Positions 45,515-55,783 of a stretch of 64,000 nt of DNA are shown piece after piece. The notes beneath the pieces are model-generated. The model was not told the DNA's origin. It did not search any database and saw nothing but the letters and a program-made list of their open reading frames with translations. Numbering within the stretch: the first letter of the stretch is position 1; every line of letters starts with the position of its first letter. The DNA comes from Nocardia speluncae NBRC 108251. GTDB lineage: Bacteria; Actinomycetota; Actinomycetes; Mycobacteriales; Mycobacteriaceae. A program made the translations under genes and the position numbers. The stretch lies in contig NZ_BDBZ01000008.1 in NCBI RefSeq assembly GCF_001613245.1, positions 1 through 64,000 of the forward strand. The letters are read 5' to 3'.

Positions 45515-46885
45515 CTACTCCAGCGCGCCGTCGCGCCGGTCATCCGGCAGAACGAGAACCAGCCGGACTCCGCCGAGTGTGCCGTCGTCGAAGTACGCCC
45601 GGCCGCCGTGTAACTGGGCCTGCTGAGCGACCAGTGCCAGACCGAGCCCCGATCCCCCCTTGTGGGCGCCGGTACCGCGGGCGAAGCGGGCGAAAACCGC
45701 TTCCCGCTCCGCGGTCGGTATTCCGCGGCCGTTGTCGTCGACGGAGATGACGATGGTTGCGTCGTCGTCGCGGTGTGCCGACAGCACGGCCGCGGTCGCC
45801 TCGCCGTGTTTCACCGAGTTCTTCAGGGCGTTGTCCACCGCCAGCCGCAAACCCGCGGGCAGACCGCGAGTGATCAGTTCGGCATCGGTATCGACGCGGA
45901 CCACCAAGCCGGGATAGTGGCGCATCGCGTCGTGGGCGGCGAGATCGCACAGTTCGGCGATATCGGTGTCGATATGGTCGCGTTCGGAGGTGAGGTCGCC
46001 GGAGGCCAGCCGTTCCAATGCGGCCAGGGTGGTTTCCACCCGCTCCTGGCTGCGTTGCAGGTCGGCGAGGATTTCGGTGCGCTGTTCCGCGCTCAGGTCC
46101 AGCGTGGCCAGCACCTCGAGGTCGGTGCGCATCGCCGTGAGCGGGGTGCGCAGTTCGTGCGCCGAGACCGCGGCGAAATCCCGCGCGGTTTCCAGGGCGG
46201 CCGCCGTTTCGGTCTGTGCCTGGTCGACCCGGCGCAGCATGGTGTTCACCGCGTCCGCCAATTTCTCGGCCTCCAGCACCCCGGAGCTGTCCACCGGTTC
46301 GGGGGTGGCGTCGCGGTAGCCGGTCCGTGCGCCGACCTGGCGGGTGAGTACCACGATGGGACGGACCGCCCGGCCGCCGAACAGCCAGCCCAGCGCCGCC
46401 GACGCGGCGATCGCCGCCAGGCCACCGAACAGCAGCCACCGTCGCTGGTCGGCTGTGGCCTGCGCGGCGTCCGCGGCGGGGATGCCCAGTGACACTGTCC
46501 GGCCCGTGGGCTGGTTCTCGGTGGTGGTCAGCACCCGGTAAGGGGTGTCGTCGACGGTGACCGTGCGCGATCCGGGGTCCAGCTCCGGTAGCCGGGTGAC
46601 GCTGGAGGCCACCATCTGACCGTCGTCGCGGACGGTCAGCGCCATATCGCGATCCGGCCCCACCAGGTTCACGATCCCGACCGCGATCACCGGGTCGATC
46701 ACCACCAGCCGGGACGCGATCCGCAGCTGCTGATCGGTCTGCTGCAAGTTGTTGCGTTCGATCGCAGGTATGGCGATGGCGCTGACCAGCGCGACGATGA
46801 GTACCGATCCGGCGGCCGCCGCCCCGGCGACTCGGGTGCGCAGGGAATATGATCTGCGGCGCCGGCGGGGAACGCCGTCGTTCAC
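45515..46885 (-). CDS. prrB: Sensor histidine kinase PrrB
   Basis: Membrane sensor of the PrrA/PrrB two-component system. The 456-residue product has membrane segments at about 18-38 ([20 protein letters not shown]) and about 150-172 ([20 protein letters not shown]) around a periplasmic sensor domain of about 110 residues. A HAMP domain follows, then the H-box [20 protein letters not shown], the N-box [14 protein letters not shown], and G-boxes DDNGRGIP and GGSGLGLAL. Its GTG start overlaps the prrA stop by 4 bp. In mycobacteria this system is needed for early growth in macrophages and responds to nitrogen and redox status. Confidence 0.93.
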   Translation of the reverse strand: MNDGVPRRRRRSYSLRTRVAGAAAAGSVLIVALVSAIAIPAIERNNLQQTDQQLRIASRLVVIDPVIAVGIVNLVGPDRDMALTVRDDGQMVASSVTRLPELDPGSRTVTVDDTPYRVLTTTENQPTGRTVSLGIPAADAAQATADQRRWLLFGGLAAIAASAALGWLFGGRAVRPIVVLTRQVGARTGYRDATPEPVDSSGVLEAEKLADAVNTMLRRVDQAQTETAAALETARDFAAVSAHELRTPLTAMRTDLEVLATLDLSAEQRTEILADLQRSQERVETTLAALERLASGDLTSERDHIDTDIAELCDLAAHDAMRHYPGLVVRVDTDAELITRGLPAGLRLAVDNALKNSVKHGEATAAVLSAHRDDDATIVISVDDNGRGIPTAEREAVFARFARGTGAHKGGSGLGLALVAQQAQLHGGRAYFDDGTLGGVRLVLVLPDDRRDGALE

Positions 46886-47586
46886 TTGGTGTCCCGGAGG
46901 ACGAACCCGACGCCGCGGATCGTATGCAGTAGCCGCGCAGTGCCGTCGACCTCCAGTTTGCGGCGCAGGTACCCGACGAAAACGTCGACCACATTCGTAT
47001 CGGCGGCGAAATCGTAGCCCCATACCAGTTCCAGCAGCCGTTCCCGGCTCAGTACCACCCCCGCGTTGCGGGCCAGTGTGGACAGCAGTTCGAATTCGCG
47101 TTTGGTCAGATCGATCTCCTGGCCGCCCAGCACGGCCCGGTACCCGGCCGTATCGACCTGTAGCGGCCCGACGACGATGGTGTCGGAGGGCCCGGCCGCA
47201 GCGGTATCGCTGCGCCGGCGCAGCAGCGCTTTGATCCGGGCCACCAGTTCGGCGAGAACGAACGGTTTGATGAGGTAGTCGTCGGCCCCCGATTCCAGCC
47301 CGGCGATCCGGTCGCCCACCGAACTACGCGCGCTGAGCACACAGATCGGCACCTCGTTGCCCATCGCCCGCAGCGCCGTCACCACCCCCGCACCGTCGAG
47401 CACCGGCATATTCATGTCCAGCACAATTGCGTCGGGTCCGTTGTCGGCCACGGCCCGCAGCGCCGCCGCCCCGTCCCGGGCGATACTCACCTGGAACCCG
47501 GACAGGCGCAATCCCCGTTCGACCGACGCGAGTACATCCTCATCGTCGTCGACAACCAGAACCGCCGGTTTGGTCCGCTCCACCAC
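46882..47586 (-). CDS. prrA: Response regulator PrrA
   Basis: OmpR-family DNA-binding regulator, 234 residues. The receiver domain begins [20 protein letters not shown], with the phospho-acceptor Asp in [12 protein letters not shown] and the switch Thr/Ser and Lys in LSARSS and YLIKPF. The effector winged helix has [14 protein letters not shown] and [13 protein letters not shown], ending [11 protein letters not shown] start it at the GTG at 47586, because TACACT lies 7 nt upstream (leaderless) and family members start about here. The TTG at 47610 is in frame but weak. First gene of a prrA-prrB operon. Confidence 0.93.
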   Translation of the reverse strand: MVERTKPAVLVVDDDEDVLASVERGLRLSGFQVSIARDGAAALRAVADNGPDAIVLDMNMPVLDGAGVVTALRAMGNEVPICVLSARSSVGDRIAGLESGADDYLIKPFVLAELVARIKALLRRRSDTAAAGPSDTIVVGPLQVDTAGYRAVLGGQEIDLTKREFELLSTLARNAGVVLSRERLLELVWGYDFAADTNVVDVFVGYLRRKLEVDGTARLLHTIRGVGFVLRDTK

Positions 47587-47650
47587 ACCGCCCAGTGTAT
47601 TGACGAGCAATCGGTGCGCGGTGACGCCGCGGCGAGTGTCCAGGCGGGAC

Positions 47651-47688
47651 CCGGGCGTTCGGCTCGCTCCCGCGAACCGAACGCCCGG
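47651..47688 (-). terminator. Terminator of the hemophore-like gene
   Basis: A perfect 12-bp outer stem (47651-47662 with 47677-47688) and an inner TCGC/GCGA stem around TCCC, 28 bp past the stop. Confidence 0.8.
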
Positions 47689-47715
47689 TCGTTCTCACCC
47701 TCGGTGCGTGAGAGC

Positions 47716-48114
47716 TCAGTAGCTGTGGCAGGTGTCGGCCACGCCCTGCAGGGTGGCCTGCATTTGCTGCGCGCCCGGGTCGTCCTGAGCCCGTTGCGCG
47801 GCCTGCGGGTTCTGCTCGATGTACTGCTGCAGCTCGGCCCGGCGCTGTTCGACCGGCTGATCGAACTTCGCCTGCAGCTGGGCCTTGGCATCCGGGTTGC
47901 TGTCCAGCATGGCCGCGAGATCCGGAGCCTGGTCGTGGAGTGCGGCATCGACCTGGGCGAACGAGCAGTCGCTCGTCAGCAGAGGTTCGGCCATCTCCAT
48001 GGGGCCTGCCGAGGCGACGGCGGGGCTCAGGAAGGCGGTGGCCGCGGCGGCCGCTCCCAGGGTGAGGGTGGTGAGACCGAACTTGCCGAACCGCCGGTTC
48101 GTGGTGTGTGCCAT
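47716..48114 (-). CDS. Hemophore-like secreted heme-binding protein
   Basis: A 132-residue exported protein. The signal peptide spans about 1-36 (LTTLTLGAAAAATAFLSPAV, cleavage after ASA), leaving a small all-helical domain of about 95 residues with two Cys (DCSFAQVDAALHD and VADTCHSY) that can form one disulfide. This is the build of the mycobacterial Rv0203/hemophore-related family, which carries heme to the cell. AGGAGG lies 11 nt before the ATG. It has no operon partner; the downstream gene on the same strand is PrrA, past a strong terminator. The heme role is inferred from the family. Confidence 0.75.
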   Translation of the reverse strand: MAHTTNRRFGKFGLTTLTLGAAAAATAFLSPAVASAGPMEMAEPLLTSDCSFAQVDAALHDQAPDLAAMLDSNPDAKAQLQAKFDQPVEQRRAELQQYIEQNPQAAQRAQDDPGAQQMQATLQGVADTCHSY

Positions 48115-48206
48115 GGGGACTACTGCCTCCTACGTGTCGAGTCGAGCCGTGGCTCGTGGGCACCTCAGACCGTATTGGGCAGTGTTGGCCGGACTCTGAG
48201 GTTTTC

Positions 48207-50147
48207 TTAAGAGGACTTTGTGCTTTGTTGCGGCTGGATGATCCGGACGAGTTCGTCGAGGACGGTGGGATCCTCGATGGTGGAAGGTATTTCGTAACTT
48301 TCGCCCGCTGTCATCTGGCGGATGGTTTTGCGCAGGATCTTTCCGGACCGGGTTTTCGGCAGCGCGGGGACGACGACGGCGTCGTACAGTCCTGCCACGG
48401 CACCGATTTGGGTCCGCACACGTTCACTCAGTTCGTCGCGCAGCGTTTCGATATCTACCCGGGCATCGGATTTGAGTACTACATAAGCGATCGGCCGCTG
48501 CCCTTTGAGTTCGTCCGGAAGACCGATCACCGCGCATTCGGCCACCGCTTCGTGCCCCGCGACGGCGGCCTCGATACTGCCCGCGGAAAGGCGGTGCCCC
48601 GCCATATTGATCACATCGTCGCTGCGGCCGAGGACGAAAAGGTATCCGTCCTCATCGAAATAGCCCGAGTCACCGGTCAGGAAATGACCCGGATACGCCG
48701 CCAGGTAGGAACGCTGGAACCGCTCCTCGTCGTGCCACAGACCGGTCAGCGCGCCGGGCGGCAGCGGAAGACCGATGACGATATTTCCCTCGGTATTCGC
48801 CGCGACCGGATTACCCGAGGAGTCCAGCACCCGCAGGCGGTATCCCGGTACCGGCACCGAGGCGGAACCCGGTTTGATCGGCAGTCGCTGTATCCCGAGC
48901 GGATTGGCGCAGATAGGCCAGCCCGTTTCGGTCTGCCACCAGTGATCCACCACCGGACAGTCTTCGCGCCCGGCGAGCAGTGTTTCGTCGGCCCAGGTGA
49001 AGGTGGCCGGATCGAGCCGTTCGCCCGCGCAGAACAGTGCGCGCAAGGAGGAAAGATCATGTTCGTGGGCCAGTTCGGCGGCGGGATCGGCGCGGCGGAT
49101 GGCCCGCAGCGCGGTGGGTGCCGTGAACAGTGTGTGCACACGGTGTCGTGCCACCACTCGCCAGAACGCGGCGGCATCCGGGGTGCCCACGGGTTTGCCC
49201 TCGAACAACAGTGTGGTGGCCCCGGACAGTAGCGGGGCGTAGACGATATAGGAATGGCCGACCACCCAGCCGACATCGGAGGCGGCCCACATCACCTGCC
49301 CCGGCCCGACATCGTAAATATTGCGCATGGACCAGGTCAGGGCGACGGCATGCCCGCCGTTGTCGCGCACCACCCCCTTGGGCTTACCGGTCGTACCCGA
49401 GGTGTAAAGCACGTACAGGGGATCGGTCGCCGCCACCGATACCGGGTCCACTGGGGCGGCCTCGCGTACCGCGGCGTCCCAGTCGAGCCAGCGCGCGGCG
49501 CCGCCGGAAACCGCACCGAAATCGTGCCCGGGAAACCCGGGGCGCTGTTTCACCAGGACGATCCCGGGGGCCGCGGTTTCCGCTAGTTCCAGTGCCCGGG
49601 CCACGATAGGCGGGTAGTCGATGGTGCGGTGGGGTTCGAGGCCGCCCGAAGCGGTCACGATCAACACCGGTTCGGCGTCATCGATGCGCGCCGCCAGCTC
49701 GGGCGCGGCGAACCCGCCGAACACCACCGAATGCACAGCTCCGATCCGGGCGCAGGCAAGCATCGCGACCACGGCCTCGGGGATCATCGGCAGGTAGATA
49801 ACGACCCGGTCACCGGCCTGCACGCCGAGGTCACGCATGGCGCCGGCGAATCGGGTGACCCGGTCGAGGAGTTCGGAATAGCTGTAGACAAGACTTTCGC
49901 CGGTCATCGCCGATTCGTAGATCAATGCGGATTGCTCGCCGCGGCCGGCGATCACATGCCGGTCGAGCGCGTTGTAGCAGGTATTGAGACGGGCTCCGGG
50001 AAACCAGCGCGAAATCGGTCGGGCCGTGTCGAGAGCCTGTTCGGGTGGGGTATCCCAATCGATATCCGCCGCGGCCCGGGACCAGAACTCGGCGGGATCG
50101 ACCAAACTGGTCTGATAGACCGGTCGATACTCGTTCCTCGCGTTCAC
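48207..50147 (-). CDS. prpE: Propionyl-CoA synthetase (PrpE, acyl-CoA synthetase)
   Basis: AMP-forming ligase that activates propionate (or acetate). The 646-residue product has the P-loop YTSGTTGKPKGVVRDNGGHA, the AMP-binding WWQTETGWPI, the hinge GDSGYFDEDGYLFVLGRSDD and the A10 motif LPKTRSGKILRKTI, whose last Lys is the site controlled by protein acetylation. It has the PrpE-type N-terminus, VDPAEFWSRAAADIDW. GTG start with GGGAG 6 nt upstream. In this genus it feeds propionyl-CoA into the methylcitrate or methylmalonyl routes. Confidence 0.92.
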   Translation of the reverse strand: MNARNEYRPVYQTSLVDPAEFWSRAAADIDWDTPPEQALDTARPISRWFPGARLNTCYNALDRHVIAGRGEQSALIYESAMTGESLVYSYSELLDRVTRFAGAMRDLGVQAGDRVVIYLPMIPEAVVAMLACARIGAVHSVVFGGFAAPELAARIDDAEPVLIVTASGGLEPHRTIDYPPIVARALELAETAAPGIVLVKQRPGFPGHDFGAVSGGAARWLDWDAAVREAAPVDPVSVAATDPLYVLYTSGTTGKPKGVVRDNGGHAVALTWSMRNIYDVGPGQVMWAASDVGWVVGHSYIVYAPLLSGATTLLFEGKPVGTPDAAAFWRVVARHRVHTLFTAPTALRAIRRADPAAELAHEHDLSSLRALFCAGERLDPATFTWADETLLAGREDCPVVDHWWQTETGWPICANPLGIQRLPIKPGSASVPVPGYRLRVLDSSGNPVAANTEGNIVIGLPLPPGALTGLWHDEERFQRSYLAAYPGHFLTGDSGYFDEDGYLFVLGRSDDVINMAGHRLSAGSIEAAVAGHEAVAECAVIGLPDELKGQRPIAYVVLKSDARVDIETLRDELSERVRTQIGAVAGLYDAVVVPALPKTRSGKILRKTIRQMTAGESYEIPSTIEDPTVLDELVRIIQPQQSTKSS

Positions 50148-50460
50148 CCGTGCTCCCTAGCCTCGCAGCAATCCTCGCCTCGATAGATCAGCACGATTGT
50201 GGCAGACTTCACGCGACCCCCTGTCGGGTGTCGCGACCATGGCTTATGCCTGTAATCGGCTGGTCAGTGTGCGCCAACCCGGGCCTAGTACACCAAGAAG
50301 TTATTGATCCGTTAGAATCTGATGACACGAATTCGGTCCGTCGTAGACGCAATTTCTCGGCCAGCCGCGATCCACGGGCAGCTCCACCCGTCGAACCACT
50401 ATGCGAGTGTGGAGCTCTCCTGTGGTGCATGGCTGGGGCCAGGTTGGAAAGTGAGTGGGA
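50148..50460. promoter_or_regulatory. Divergent promoter region of prpE and the conservon
   Basis: A 313-bp spacer. TAGAAT at 50313-50318 is a strong -10 for the conservon, placing the transcript start near 50325 with a leader of about 135 nt. Its -35 is unclear (TTATTG at about 50301 is too close). I see no clear prpE promoter. Confidence 0.45.
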
Positions 50461-53400
50461 ATGCGTGACGCCGCTAGGTCCGGCACGAAGCGCTGGGCGC
50501 TGAGTAACTGGGACCTTCGCTGGAAGGTTACGGCCGTCCTGGCTGTGCCATTGGCGGTCGCGGTCGGACTCGGTGTGTCGAGGATATCGGCGCAGTGGGG
50601 CGAAGCGAATCGGCTGGGCTCGTCGGCCGAGAACGTCAGCCTCGTCCCTGCGGTTCTCGATCTCAGCTCGGCCACCTCGACCGTCGCGGGCTCGCAGGCC
50701 ATCGCGATCGCCCCCAATCGATCCATGGTCACCGAGGACAACCTGACAACCTTGGACCAGACCATCACGGCAGCCAAGGACGCTCTCACCGATCTCGACG
50801 ATCTTCCGGGCGCGCACCAGGCACTGTCGGAGATGATCGATCAGGCCGAGCAGGTACGTGCCGGCGGTCTGGCGCCGTCGGGTTCGCCGGACGAGGCGGT
50901 CGCGGAGCTGGACCGAGCCCGCAACGCCGGTGTCCGCGCCGTGGAGGCGATCATCGGCGAGGTCGGCGACCCGTCGATCGATCCGGACAAACTCCGGCTC
51001 GTCGACGCGCTGAACCTGCGTTCCGCCATGGTCGGTGAGATCACCGCCGCCGCCGAGCTGCTGCGCGATCAGGAAACCGGTGAGCAGGCCTACCGGGCCG
51101 CGACCGATACCGAACTCGCGCTGCTGAACATTCTGAGTCAGCGCTACAACGCCGAAGACCCCGATATCGTGGCTCTGCGCGAGGGCGTCTTCACCCGTCA
51201 GGCGATGCTGGATACGCCGGAGGCGCAGGCGGGCCGGATCCCGCTGGGTGAAGCCCGCGAATCGCTGCTGGCGAGCACCTCGACCACCGACAAACTCATC
51301 AGCGAGGCGACCACCGAGATCGACAACGGTGTGCAGCGGATGGCCGACCGGGCACTGTCCGACGCCGTCATCTATTCCATCGTGGTGCTGCTGACCATCC
51401 TCGCGGCCTTGCTGCTGGCCGTGTTCGTGGCCCGTTCGATGATCGTGCCGCTGCACCGGCTGCGGCTGGCCGCGCTGCGCGTCGCCGAAAGCGATCTGCC
51501 CGACGAGGTCGCGCAGCTGCGCACGGGAGCCGCACCGGAAGAGGTCCCACTCGAACCGATGCCGATCCGGTCCGAGGAGGAGATCGGCCAGCTGGCCCGC
51601 GCGATCGACGATATCCACGGTCAGGCGCTACGTCTGGCCAGTGACCAGTCGCAGATGCGTTCCCAGGTCAACGATATGTTCGAGACCCTGGCGCGGCGCA
51701 GTAAATCGCTTGTCGACCATCAACTCAGCCTCATCGAGGCGATGGAGTACGACGAGAAGGACCCGCGACTGCTGGAGAACCTCTTCCGGCTGGACCATCT
51801 CGCCGCCCGTATGCGCCGTAACGGCGACAACCTGCTGATTTTGGCCGGTACCAAGCAGCGGCGCGCGAAATCGGCGCCGGTCGAGATCGCCGATGTGCTG
51901 CGTGCCGCGATCTCCGAGGTCGAGGATTACGAACGCGTCAAATTGGGTGCCACCCCGCGCGGCGCCCTGATCGAACCGGCGGCCTCCGATATGGCGCATC
52001 TGTTCGCCGAGCTGCTGGACAACGCGCTGCGGGCTTCGCCGCCGGAAACCGATGTGAAGTTCACCTTCGCGCAGGCGCACGACCAGGGACTGCTGATCGA
52101 GGTCGCCGACCGCGGTATCGGTATGCCGCCGAGCGAGATGGCCGAGATCAACCGCCGGCTGGAGAACACCGCCGAACCCGGCCCGGACACCGCCCGCCAT
52201 ATGGGTCTGTTCGTCGTCGGCCGACTCGCGGAACGGCACGGCCTGGATGTCCGGCTGCGGCCGACCTTCGATACCGCCCGCGATCCCGGTGTCACGGTGA
52301 CCGTGCATGTCCCGATGAGCCTGATCGTGGCGGGCGAAACCCAGATCCTGCCGCTGGCCACCGGTTCGGGCCCGCAGCCGCTGGTGCCCAGCGACGGCGG
52401 TAAGAAGCCCGAACCGGAGGGATCGGCCGACGAGGCCGCCGCGGCGGCGCTGCGCAATGCCGGCGGCGCGGCCATGCAGACCCGCGGTATCAGTCGTACC
52501 GCCGACGGCAACATGATGGTCACCGTCGATCCGGGGATGAGCGGTCCGCTGCCGGCGGTCGAACGTCCCAAACCGGCGGAACGTCCGGGCAGTCCGGCGT
52601 CGGCCGGCACGGGCGGCTTGCCGCAGCGGCAGCCCGGTTCCGCGATGGCCGGCGGTCTGCGTGACGGCGAACAGGGCACCACCAGCCTGCGTCAGGCCAG
52701 TGCGGGCAGTACGGCGCAGCGCGGAAAACTCGCCGCCGCCAACCTTCCCAAACGTAATCTCGGCCCCGGCGGTGCCACCCCCACCCCGCCGTCGCGCACC
52801 CCGGGTGATTCGCCGGCGGATGGCGCGCGTCCCACGGAGAGCAGCCTCAGCGGTTTGCCGCAGCGTCAGCCGGGCACCGGTGGGTCGCCGCAGCGGGGCG
52901 CCGGAGGTCTGCCGCGGCGTCAGCCGGGTGAGGGTGACGCGGCGCGGCCCGGCCCGAGTGGTCTGCCGCAGCGTCAGCCGACCGGTGATGCATCGCAATC
53001 CGCGTCTGGAGGTCTCCCGCAGCGCCTTCCCGCCGCTGGTGATGCATCGCAATCCGCGCCCGGAGGTCTGCCCCAGCGCCAGCCCGCTGCTGGTGATGCA
53101 TCGCAATCCGCGCCCGGAGGTCTCCCGCAGCGCCAGCCCGCCGCCGGGGACGCATCGAGATCGGGGGCCGGTGGCCTGCCGCAGCGTCGTCCCGGAGCGA
53201 ACGGTGCGCCCGGGGCGCCTCAGACACCGCCCGCTCGTTCGGATTCCGAGCATGTCGCCGAAACCGCGTCGGAAACGGCGGCACCGCAGCGTCCCGCCGG
53301 ACCGGTGCCCCCGCGGCGCCCGGCCCCGCAAGGACCCAACGGACTCCCGCAACGCGAACCCCGTCCGAATGCTGCCCGCGAACCCGGTGGTCCGGGTCTG

Positions 53401-54345
53401 CCCCAGCGCCGCCCGGCGGGGGGCCAGGGCGGGCGTGACCAGGAACCACCGCAGCCGGCCGATACCGCTTCCGGTGCCCTGCCCACCCGGCGAGAACCCA
53501 CGCACAACGGTCTGCCGCCGCGCGATTCCTCCGGTGAGCTGCCGGCGCAGCGTCGTCCGGCCGATGGTCTGCCGTCGCGGGAATCTTCCGGTGAACTTCC
53601 CGCCCAGCGGCCCCCCGTCGGTGGTCCGCCGCCCCGGCATCAGTCCCCGGGCGGCGGGTTGCCGCAGCGAGGTGCGGGCAGTAGCGGCCTGCCACAGCGC
53701 AGCCCGGCCACCAACGGGCGTCCCCGGCCCGCCGGTGTCGAGAACGGTCTGCCACAGCGTGAGAACGGGGCCCTGCCACGCCCCGACGAATCGGGTGCGT
53801 TGCCGAGGCGGCAGCCGGGTGGGTACACCGCCGAGCGGTTCGACAACCCGCCGGGTGTCGCGCTGCCCCGGGAACCGGAACCCGCCGAGGGCTCGGCATC
53901 GGTTCGCGAACCCGGGCGGCACAGTTACAAGTCCAACCCGGCGAAGACCGCTTCGTTCTTCCAGACCCGACTGCAACCGGCCGAGGAAACCGACAGCGTG
54001 ATGGGCGGTACACCCATTTTCGCGGAGATGATGTCGGCCTGGCTCTCGGATCCGAACGCCGATCGCTCCGAGGCCGGCGGCTCCTTCGAATCACCGGGCG
54101 ACGAGGGCTGGACGGCTGCTCGGCGAGCCAGCGAGGCCGAACCCGAAACCCGTACCGCGGCCGGTCTTCCGCAACGTAATCCGGGCGGCCGACTGGTGCC
54201 CGGCGCCGTCAACGGCGCCCAGGAACGGACGCCGAGTCGCAATCCCGAAACGATCCGGTCTAGTTTGAGTCGGCACCAGCAAGGTGTTCGGGATGGCCGT
54301 GCAATGCGAGCAATGAACCTAACCGGAGACAAAGGAGACCGATGA
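50461..54345 (+). CDS. Conservon sensor histidine kinase (CvnA type) with nitrate/nitrite-sensor-like domain and long GLPQR-repeat tail
   Basis: A 1294-residue membrane protein and the first gene of a conservon. A membrane helix (24-41), an extracytoplasmic NIT-like helical domain (about 45-300), a second helix (303-325), a HAMP domain, then the conserved [17 protein letters not shown] (439-454) and an HATPase with [12 protein letters not shown] (515-526) and [12 protein letters not shown]. These are conservon kinases, which lack a normal response-regulator partner. Residues from about 640 to 1200 are disordered and carry 13 exact GLPQR motifs and several variants. The last 100 residues contain a folded-looking [20 protein letters not shown] at 50461 is favoured (GGAAAG 9 nt upstream); a GTG at 50455 is possible. 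It overlaps the next gene (ATGA). Confidence 0.88.
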   Translation: MRDAARSGTKRWALSNWDLRWKVTAVLAVPLAVAVGLGVSRISAQWGEANRLGSSAENVSLVPAVLDLSSATSTVAGSQAIAIAPNRSMVTEDNLTTLDQTITAAKDALTDLDDLPGAHQALSEMIDQAEQVRAGGLAPSGSPDEAVAELDRARNAGVRAVEAIIGEVGDPSIDPDKLRLVDALNLRSAMVGEITAAAELLRDQETGEQAYRAATDTELALLNILSQRYNAEDPDIVALREGVFTRQAMLDTPEAQAGRIPLGEARESLLASTSTTDKLISEATTEIDNGVQRMADRALSDAVIYSIVVLLTILAALLLAVFVARSMIVPLHRLRLAALRVAESDLPDEVAQLRTGAAPEEVPLEPMPIRSEEEIGQLARAIDDIHGQALRLASDQSQMRSQVNDMFETLARRSKSLVDHQLSLIEAMEYDEKDPRLLENLFRLDHLAARMRRNGDNLLILAGTKQRRAKSAPVEIADVLRAAISEVEDYERVKLGATPRGALIEPAASDMAHLFAELLDNALRASPPETDVKFTFAQAHDQGLLIEVADRGIGMPPSEMAEINRRLENTAEPGPDTARHMGLFVVGRLAERHGLDVRLRPTFDTARDPGVTVTVHVPMSLIVAGETQILPLATGSGPQPLVPSDGGKKPEPEGSADEAAAAALRNAGGAAMQTRGISRTADGNMMVTVDPGMSGPLPAVERPKPAERPGSPASAGTGGLPQRQPGSAMAGGLRDGEQGTTSLRQASAGSTAQRGKLAAANLPKRNLGPGGATPTPPSRTPGDSPADGARPTESSLSGLPQRQPGTGGSPQRGAGGLPRRQPGEGDAARPGPSGLPQRQPTGDASQSASGGLPQRLPAAGDASQSAPGGLPQRQPAAGDASQSAPGGLPQRQPAAGDASRSGAGGLPQRRPGANGAPGAPQTPPARSDSEHVAETASETAAPQRPAGPVPPRRPAPQGPNGLPQREPRPNAAREPGGPGLPQRRPAGGQGGRDQEPPQPADTASGALPTRREPTHNGLPPRDSSGELPAQRRPADGLPSRESSGELPAQRPPVGGPPPRHQSPGGGLPQRGAGSSGLPQRSPATNGRPRPAGVENGLPQRENGALPRPDESGALPRRQPGGYTAERFDNPPGVALPREPEPAEGSASVREPGRHSYKSNPAKTASFFQTRLQPAEETDSVMGGTPIFAEMMSAWLSDPNADRSEAGGSFESPGDEGWTAARRASEAEPETRTAAGLPQRNPGGRLVPGAVNGAQERTPSRNPETIRSSLSRHQQGVRDGRAMRAMNLTGDKGDR
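52984..53199 (+). repeat. 54-bp tandem repeats in the conservon kinase tail
   Basis: Three near-identical 54-bp units begin at 52984, 53038 and 53092, with a fourth diverged unit at 53146. Each encodes an 18-residue block ([18 protein letters not shown]). Because the unit is a multiple of three, copy number can change without loss of frame. Confidence 0.85.
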
Positions 54346-54755
54346 ACCCCGAACTAGGTGGTACGAACCGTCAGTTGGATTGGCTGGTTTCGAACTTCGC
54401 AGGCGAGGTTCCTGGCGTAGCCCATGCCGTTCTGGTCTCGGCCGACGGCCTGCTGATGGCGGCGAGTGCCCAGCTACCGGTCGATCGGGCCGAACAGCTC
54501 TCTGCTGTTACGGCCGGACTGGCCAGTCTCTCGGTGGGTGTGTCCAATCTCTTCGAGGGCGGGACGGTCCTGCAGTCCGTCGTCGAAATGGAACACGGCT
54601 ACCTGCTGTTGATGGCGGTAGGTGACGGGTCATATCTCGCTGTCCTGACCAATACGTCCTGCGATATCGGACAGGTCGGATACGAAATGGCTTTGTTGGT
54701 CGAACGCGTGGGCCAGACAGTTCAGGCCACTCCGCGCGTCACAATGGGTTCCTGA
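54342..54755 (+). CDS. Roadblock/LC7-domain protein (CvnB type)
   Basis: A 137-residue protein of one Roadblock/LC7 domain: [31 protein letters not shown], then [32 protein letters not shown]. In conservons this protein dimerises and is thought to act as the GTPase partner (GAP- or GEF-like). Its ATG overlaps the kinase stop and has AAAGGAG upstream. It is followed within 8 bp by the DUF742 gene. Confidence 0.93.
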   Translation: MNPELGGTNRQLDWLVSNFAGEVPGVAHAVLVSADGLLMAASAQLPVDRAEQLSAVTAGLASLSVGVSNLFEGGTVLQSVVEMEHGYLLLMAVGDGSYLAVLTNTSCDIGQVGYEMALLVERVGQTVQATPRVTMGS

Positions 54756-54762
54756 TGGTGGG

Positions 54763-55137
54763 ATGGACATAGAGGATCACCGCGTGGGAGGCTCCGAGCC
54801 CAGTCTCGTGCGCCCGTACTCGCTGACCGCCGGTCGTACCAGACCGAAGGTGGAGCTGGCGCTCGAGGCTCTGGTCGCGTCCCATCCGATACCGCTCGAA
54901 CGCCAGTACGAACTGAGCAATATCGAGAATTCGATAGTCGAGTTGTGCAGGGAGTCGCCGTCGGTCGCCGAACTAGCGGCGCGACTGGGTATACCGATCG
55001 GGGTGGCGCGTGTATTAGTAGCGGACCTGATCGAAGCCGGGCATGTCCGCGTTTCGGCGACTTTGAAAGACGATTCCAGCGACGATGAACGTCGCGAGCT
55101 GATCGAAAGGGTTCTCAGTGGACTCCGGCGTATATGA
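54763..55137 (+). CDS. DUF742 protein (CvnC type)
   Basis: A 124-residue protein with a basic N-terminus, SLVRPYSLTAGRTRPKVELALEALV, and a winged-helix-like C-terminal part, LAARLGIPIGVARVLVADLIEAGHVRV. It is the third member of a conservon and is thought to bridge the Roadblock protein and the GTPase. The ATG at 54763 has a weak ribosome site, consistent with coupling to the preceding gene. It overlaps the GTPase gene by 20 bp. Confidence 0.92.
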   Translation: MDIEDHRVGGSEPSLVRPYSLTAGRTRPKVELALEALVASHPIPLERQYELSNIENSIVELCRESPSVAELAARLGIPIGVARVLVADLIEAGHVRVSATLKDDSSDDERRELIERVLSGLRRI

Positions 55138-55720
55138 TTCGACGGCGCAGGTCGATACCCGTGTCATCAAGCCGACCTCGGCAAAGATCGTGGTCGCAGG
55201 CGGGTTCGGCGTGGGCAAAACGACGCTGGTGGGGGCAGTTTCGGAAATCGTTCCGTTGAGAACCGAGGCTCTGGTGACCAATGCCAGCGCCGGGATCGAC
55301 AATCTCGCGGGTATCGAAAGCAAATCCACCACCACGGTGGCCATGGACTTCGGCCGCATCAGCCTGGCCGACGATCTGGTGCTGTACCTGTTCGGTACCC
55401 CGGGCCAGTACCGCTTCTGGTTCATGTGGGACGACCTGATCCGTGGCGCCATCGGCGCGGTGGTGTTGATCGATACCCGGCGACTGGAGGACAGCTTCGC
55501 GGCGGTCGACTACTTCGAGGCGCGCAACCTGCCGTTCCTCGTCGCGCTCAACCAGTTCGACGACGCCCCGCAGTACCCGGTCGAGGATATTCGGCAGGCG
55601 CTGGCGGTTCCCGCCGATGTGCCGATCATGCCGATCGACGCCCGGCGCCGGGAACCTGCCAAGGAGGCCTTGGTGCGGCTCACCGAGTACGCGCTGCAGA
55701 AGGTCACCCGCGGCTACTGA
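55118..55720 (+). CDS. Conservon small GTPase (CvnD type)
   Basis: A 200-residue MglA/Ras-like ATP/GTP-binding protein. The P-loop is GGFGVGKTTLV (28-38), the G3 motif GTPGQYRF and the G4 motif NQFDD, so it lacks the usual NKxD (NQFD is the conservon form). It is the signal output of the four-gene module: kinase, Roadblock, DUF742, GTPase. The GTG at 55118 has AAAGGG upstream and overlaps DUF742. There is no cytochrome P450 gene next door, unlike some Streptomyces conservons. Confidence 0.93.
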   Translation: MDSGVYDSTAQVDTRVIKPTSAKIVVAGGFGVGKTTLVGAVSEIVPLRTEALVTNASAGIDNLAGIESKSTTTVAMDFGRISLADDLVLYLFGTPGQYRFWFMWDDLIRGAIGAVVLIDTRRLEDSFAAVDYFEARNLPFLVALNQFDDAPQYPVEDIRQALAVPADVPIMPIDARRREPAKEALVRLTEYALQKVTRGY

Positions 55721-55783
55721 ACCGCTGCCGGTCATACTGGTCGGTGTGCCGGTATGGACTGTTGAGGTGCAGGGCGGCCCGGG

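Noticed and set aside
51628..53976. A 782-codon open frame on the minus strand opposite the conservon kinase
   Set aside because: It is an antisense shadow: rich in Arg/Gly/Thr, without a ribosome site or domain, and produced by the strong codon bias and repeats of the kinase.
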